Below, piece by piece: positions 54,089-55,032 of a DNA stretch of 55,032 nucleotides. Under the pieces are notes generated by a model that was given only the letters and a program-made list of their open reading frames with translations, was not told where the DNA came from and ran no database searches. Every line of letters begins with the position of its first letter. Positions within the stretch are counted from its first letter, which is position 1. The stretch comes from Microbacterium sp. MYb54 (GTDB lineage: Bacteria; Actinomycetota; Actinomycetes; Actinomycetales; Microbacteriaceae). The position numbers were made by a program, and so were the translations under genes. The stretch covers positions 1 through 55,032 of the forward strand of contig NZ_PCPA01000022.1 in assembly GCF_002979515.1 (NCBI RefSeq). The letters run 5' to 3'.

Positions 54089-55032
54089 ATGGTCGCAGAA
54101 GCGCAGATCGTGCAGGTCGACGGTCGGCGCCTGCGCGTGACGAACCTCGACAAGGTCGTCTACCCCGAATCCGGAACCACCAAGGGAGAGGTCATCGCCT
54201 ACTACATGGCGATCGCCCCGCTTCTCCTCCCCCTCCTCGACGGGCGTCCCGTCACCCGCAAGCGGTGGGTGGAGGGCGTAGGGACGACCAACGCACCGGC
54301 CGACGCTTTCTTCACCAAGCAGTTGGAACCCGGCGCCCCGTCGTGGATCCCCCGCCAGGCGATCCATCACTCCGATGGCCCCAAGGAGTACCCCCTCGTC
54401 GAGGACGTGCCCGCCCTCGTCTGGCTCGCTCAGGTCGCCGCGATCGAGCTGCACGTGCCGCAGTGGCGCTTCTCCGCGGACGGTCTTCCCGGCAATCCCG
54501 ATCGACTCGTCCTCGACTTGGACCCCGGCGACGGCGTTGGGCTCGCTCAGTGCGCCGCGGTCGCTCGCATCGCCCGCGCGATCCTGTCGGACATGGGGCT
54601 CGACCCCTTGCCGGTCACGAGCGGAAGCAAGGGCATTCATCTGTACGCCAACCTGCCCGGCGAGCAGACGAGCGACGAGGTTTCAGCCGTCGTCAAAGAG
54701 CTCGCACGGATGATCGAGAACGACCACCCCGATCTCGCCACCAGCGTCATGGCGAAGGCGGTCCGCGGTGGCAAGGTATTCCTCGACTGGAGCCAGAACA
54801 ACGGGAAGAAGACGACCATCTCGCCGTACTCGCTCCGCGGCCGCGCGCAACCATGGGTCGCTGCTCCCCGCACCTGGGACGAACTCGACGACCCGGCTCT
54901 CGCCCAGCTCGACCTCGACGAGGTGCTCGCCCGCGCCGCCGCGGGTATCGATCCCCTGGCGATGCTCCGCGCGCCTTCAACGGCTCCGCTCCCGCAACCC
55001 GCGAAGACCCATCGCACGGATGCCGTCCCATT
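54089..55032 (+). CDS. ligD: DNA ligase D, polymerase domain (partial, runs off the right edge)
   Basis: The first 314 codons of a LigD-type protein, cut by the window end. It is the archaeal-eukaryal-primase-type polymerase domain: NLDKVVYPESGTTKGEVIAY, RPVTRKRWVEGV, the metal-binding pair in LVLDLDPGDGVGL, the SGSKGIHLYANL motif and the third Asp in VFLDWSQN. It fills gaps with ribonucleotides during Ku-dependent end joining. With the polymerase domain first, phosphoesterase and ligase domains are expected beyond the edge. The start follows a -10 TACGCT by six bases. Confidence 0.93.
   Translation, partial: MVAEAQIVQVDGRRLRVTNLDKVVYPESGTTKGEVIAYYMAIAPLLLPLLDGRPVTRKRWVEGVGTTNAPADAFFTKQLEPGAPSWIPRQAIHHSDGPKEYPLVEDVPALVWLAQVAAIELHVPQWRFSADGLPGNPDRLVLDLDPGDGVGLAQCAAVARIARAILSDMGLDPLPVTSGSKGIHLYANLPGEQTSDEVSAVVKELARMIENDHPDLATSVMAKAVRGGKVFLDWSQNNGKKTTISPYSLRGRAQPWVAAPRTWDELDDPALAQLDLDEVLARAAAGIDPLAMLRAPSTAPLPQPAKTHRTDAVP

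Overview
The window is about 55 kb of high-GC actinobacterial chromosome, most likely from Microbacteriaceae and probably Microbacterium or a close relative. I infer this from gene content and layout: argCJBDFH, an actinobacterial hisC-hisB-hisH-priA order, a ThiE-ThiD-TenA fusion, DUF2510 proteins, a Tad pilus locus without tadZ, Ku next to LigD, and frequent leaderless promoters. It is ordinary core chromosome. I see no prophage, insertion sequence, CRISPR array or secondary-metabolite cluster.

Layout, left to right. 1-415: leader and tandem promoters of a ribosomal RNA operon that runs off the left edge on the minus strand. 416-6072: CoA-transferase, DUF4184 membrane protein, tyrS, a SatD regulator with a membrane partner, and a divergent DUF1349 protein. 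6138-12816: arginine operon argC-J-B-D-F-H on the minus strand, each gene overlapping the next by 4 bases. 13056-16135: thiamine salvage (thiM and a three-domain thiE-thiD-tenA gene) under a TPP riboswitch. 16143-21505: epimerase, a frameshifted DUF402 gene, pheS-pheT. 21548-24886: glutamate-type amino-acid ABC transporter. 25138-28148: two-component system co-operonic with an orphan TAXI solute-binding lipoprotein. 28185-31496: trmH-type methyltransferase, a DUF2809 protein, infC-rpmI-rplT, DUF1844. 31647-36054: a small lipoprotein, an SseB protein, and histidine genes hisC-hisB-hisH-priA. 36101-37446: LysM protein divergent from lexA with candidate SOS boxes between them. 37626-45672: S9 peptidase, smpB, ftsE-ftsX, two DUF2510 membrane proteins, prfB. 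45755-47610: MFS transporter and Nudix hydrolase. 47622-52099: Tad/Flp pilus locus. 52211-55032: tRNA-Leu(UAG), DedA protein, Ku, and the 5' part of ligD.

Most notable points are: (i) twelve genes whose start codon lies exactly six bases after a TANNNT -10 hexamer, pointing to widespread leaderless transcription and fixing several start sites; (ii) an 8-bp tandem duplication that frameshifts a DUF402 gene; (iii) a TAXI binding protein tied by a 4-base overlap to a histidine kinase with no transporter; (iv) a trifunctional ThiE-ThiD-TenA protein under a TPP riboswitch whose 3' end contains the ribosome binding site; (v) an ATC start codon for infC behind a long structured leader; (vi) a LysM protein divergent from lexA, resembling YneA/DivS-type SOS division inhibitors. 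I did not find a clearly new multi-gene defence or metabolic system. The kinase-TAXI unit and the SatD/membrane/DUF1349 unit are the least understood loci.
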